From JAKPRU01 sp029568995 (GTDB taxonomy: Bacteria > Hinthialibacterota > Hinthialibacteria > Hinthialibacterales > JAKPRU01), in NCBI GenBank assembly GCA_035430965.1, contig DAOMHQ010000146.1, forward strand, positions 1 to 13,492: 13,492 bases of DNA, read 5' to 3'. Position 1 is the first letter of the stretch. Each line of letters begins with the position of its first letter. Shown here piece by piece: positions 12,529 through 13,492 of the stretch. Below the pieces are notes generated by a model. That model was not told where the DNA came from. It was given only the letters and a program-made list of their open reading frames with translations, and ran no database searches. Made by a program: the position numbers and the translations under genes.

Positions 12529-13492
12529 ATGTGCAGCGCCGAAAAAGCATCATCCGAAGTAAAGAAGGCATCGGAAACCGCAAAGAAGCAGCCGTCCCCC
12601 CCGAAGGATCTGGAAACCCCCTCCGGTAAGGCGGACGTGTCTGAGAAGAAAGAATCCCCTCCGGCCAAAGAACCGTCTCCTGCGAAAGAACAGCCTCCCT
12701 CCAAACAACAAAGCGCGCCCGCCAAGGATGAAGGAAAAGGTAAAGAGGGGGAGGGACTTTCCCTGACAGTCAGCGCCTCCAAAATGCACGCCTCGGTCGA
12801 TCTGGACTATCATTATGCAAAAAAATGGACGCCGGAGCGAATCCGCTCTTACATCATGTCGGAGGGCATCGTATACGGAATCGACGAACAGGCATTGAAA
12901 GACTTATTCGAGAAGAAAGTCTTCAACAAGGAGGTCGTGATCGCACGAGGGATTCAGCCACAAAACGGCCAGGACGGAACCGTCGAGTACCATATCGACC
13001 TCAGTTGCCTCTCGGGTCGCCCGCGTGTATTGGAGACGGGCGGAGTAAATTTGCGGGAATTGGGTCTATTCGAATCGGTGGAACAAGGCAAGCTGCTTGC
13101 CGAGCGACATCCGCCGACTGCCGGAGTTCCCGGACGGGACGTATACGGAAACGAGATCCCCGCAACAGACGGCAAGGAGATCAAATTCAGCGGCGGTAAG
13201 AACACCACGCTTTCCGAGGATGGAAATCGGCTGACCGCCACCATCGAGGGATGCCTGACCGGAACGAAAGATAAACTGGAGATCATTCCGTCTCTTACAA
13301 TCAGCGGCGATGTCAGCTATAAGACGGGGAATATCTCCTCCACGGTGGCCGTGGTCATCAACGGCGGGGTCCTTGCGGATTTCCTGGTGAAATCGAGCGA
13401 AGACATCAACATCACCGGGCTGGTGGATGCCGCCGAGATCGTATCCGGGGGCCGAATCGCCATCAACGCAGGAATTCAAGGCAACGGAAGAG
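12529..13492 (+). CDS. FapA/DUF342 family protein, 3' end outside the window
   Basis: 321 codons are visible and the frame is open at the edge. The first 75 residues are a low-complexity Lys/Pro/Glu/Ser-rich tail with repeated PPAKEPSPAKEQPPSK-like units (44-59), probably a flexible linker. From about 78 the DUF342 N-terminal region begins: SASKMHASVDL (82-92), an IARGIQPQNGQDGTVEYHI signature (138-156, matching the family AxGxxPxxGxDG pattern) and HPPTAGVPGRDVYGNEI (194-210). The parallel beta-helix then follows, with Gly/Ile-rich turns (ITGLVDAAEIVSGGRIAINA, 295-314). DUF342 proteins include FapA (flagellar assembly protein A) and other polymerising or membrane-associated proteins. No flagellar gene is in view. 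The start is set by GGAAGGG 8 nt upstream. Confidence 0.85.
   Translation, partial: MCSAEKASSEVKKASETAKKQPSPPKDLETPSGKADVSEKKESPPAKEPSPAKEQPPSKQQSAPAKDEGKGKEGEGLSLTVSASKMHASVDLDYHYAKKWTPERIRSYIMSEGIVYGIDEQALKDLFEKKVFNKEVVIARGIQPQNGQDGTVEYHIDLSCLSGRPRVLETGGVNLRELGLFESVEQGKLLAERHPPTAGVPGRDVYGNEIPATDGKEIKFSGGKNTTLSEDGNRLTATIEGCLTGTKDKLEIIPSLTISGDVSYKTGNISSTVAVVINGGVLADFLVKSSEDINITGLVDAAEIVSGGRIAINAGIQGNGR

Noticed and set aside
12477..12813. Two minus-strand frames rich in Ser/Gly/Phe
   Set aside because: They are antisense to the Lys/Pro/Glu-rich start of the FapA-like gene, whose SD and domain are clear.
1..13492. CRISPR array, insertion sequence or integrase
   Set aside because: No regularly spaced repeats and no transposase or recombinase motifs were seen on either strand.

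Overview
The window (13.5 kb, roughly 50-55% GC by eye) looks like the chromosome of an uncultured-type bacterium of the PVC/FCB kind (Hydrogenedentota, Sumerlaeota or Lentisphaerota would fit). This is an inference from the mixture of secreted glycan-active proteins, FG-GAP repeat proteins, a DUF2442 protein, sigma70-like promoters with canonical Shine-Dalgarno (SD) sites, and a tRNA without an encoded CCA. No marker gene fixes the taxonomy.

Left part (1-2600, all on the minus strand). Reading leftwards from 2566, there is a promoter, a small coiled-coil protein and a DUF2442 protein. A second promoter copy follows, with a previously hidden 50-codon gene. A third copy sits directly in front of a type II restriction-modification pair: a beta-class methyltransferase overlapping a BglII/BstYI-like endonuclease. 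At the very edge is the 5' end of a HigA-type antitoxin gene with a strong SD. The three promoters share a perfect TTGACA, a 17-bp spacer, a TGn extended -10 and GARAAT. The R-M copy would give a nearly leaderless methyltransferase mRNA.

Middle (2606-10775). A secreted FG-GAP/VCBS beta-propeller protein and a polytopic membrane protein lie on the minus strand. They are followed by a glycan-processing group: a Tat-exported TIM-barrel-like protein and a divergent GH29 fucosidase (minus strand), facing a secreted ChbG/YdjC-type deacetylase and a secreted sialidase-like Asp-box protein (plus strand). A probable gene remnant lies between the last two. The exported enzymes plausibly act together on fucosylated, acetylated or sialylated host or algal glycans.

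Right part (10776-13492). An intact tRNA-Leu(UAA) lies 4 nt after a pterin-binding methyltransferase gene (methyl-THF/corrinoid type). Across a divergent promoter region begins a FapA/DUF342 gene that runs off the window.

The most unusual structural signal is a decayed tRNA-Leu 3' half at about 5535-5590. It has the same orientation as the intact tRNA-Leu at 11052-11134, and the glycan genes lie between them. This is the topology expected of an old tRNA-targeted island, although no integrase is visible.
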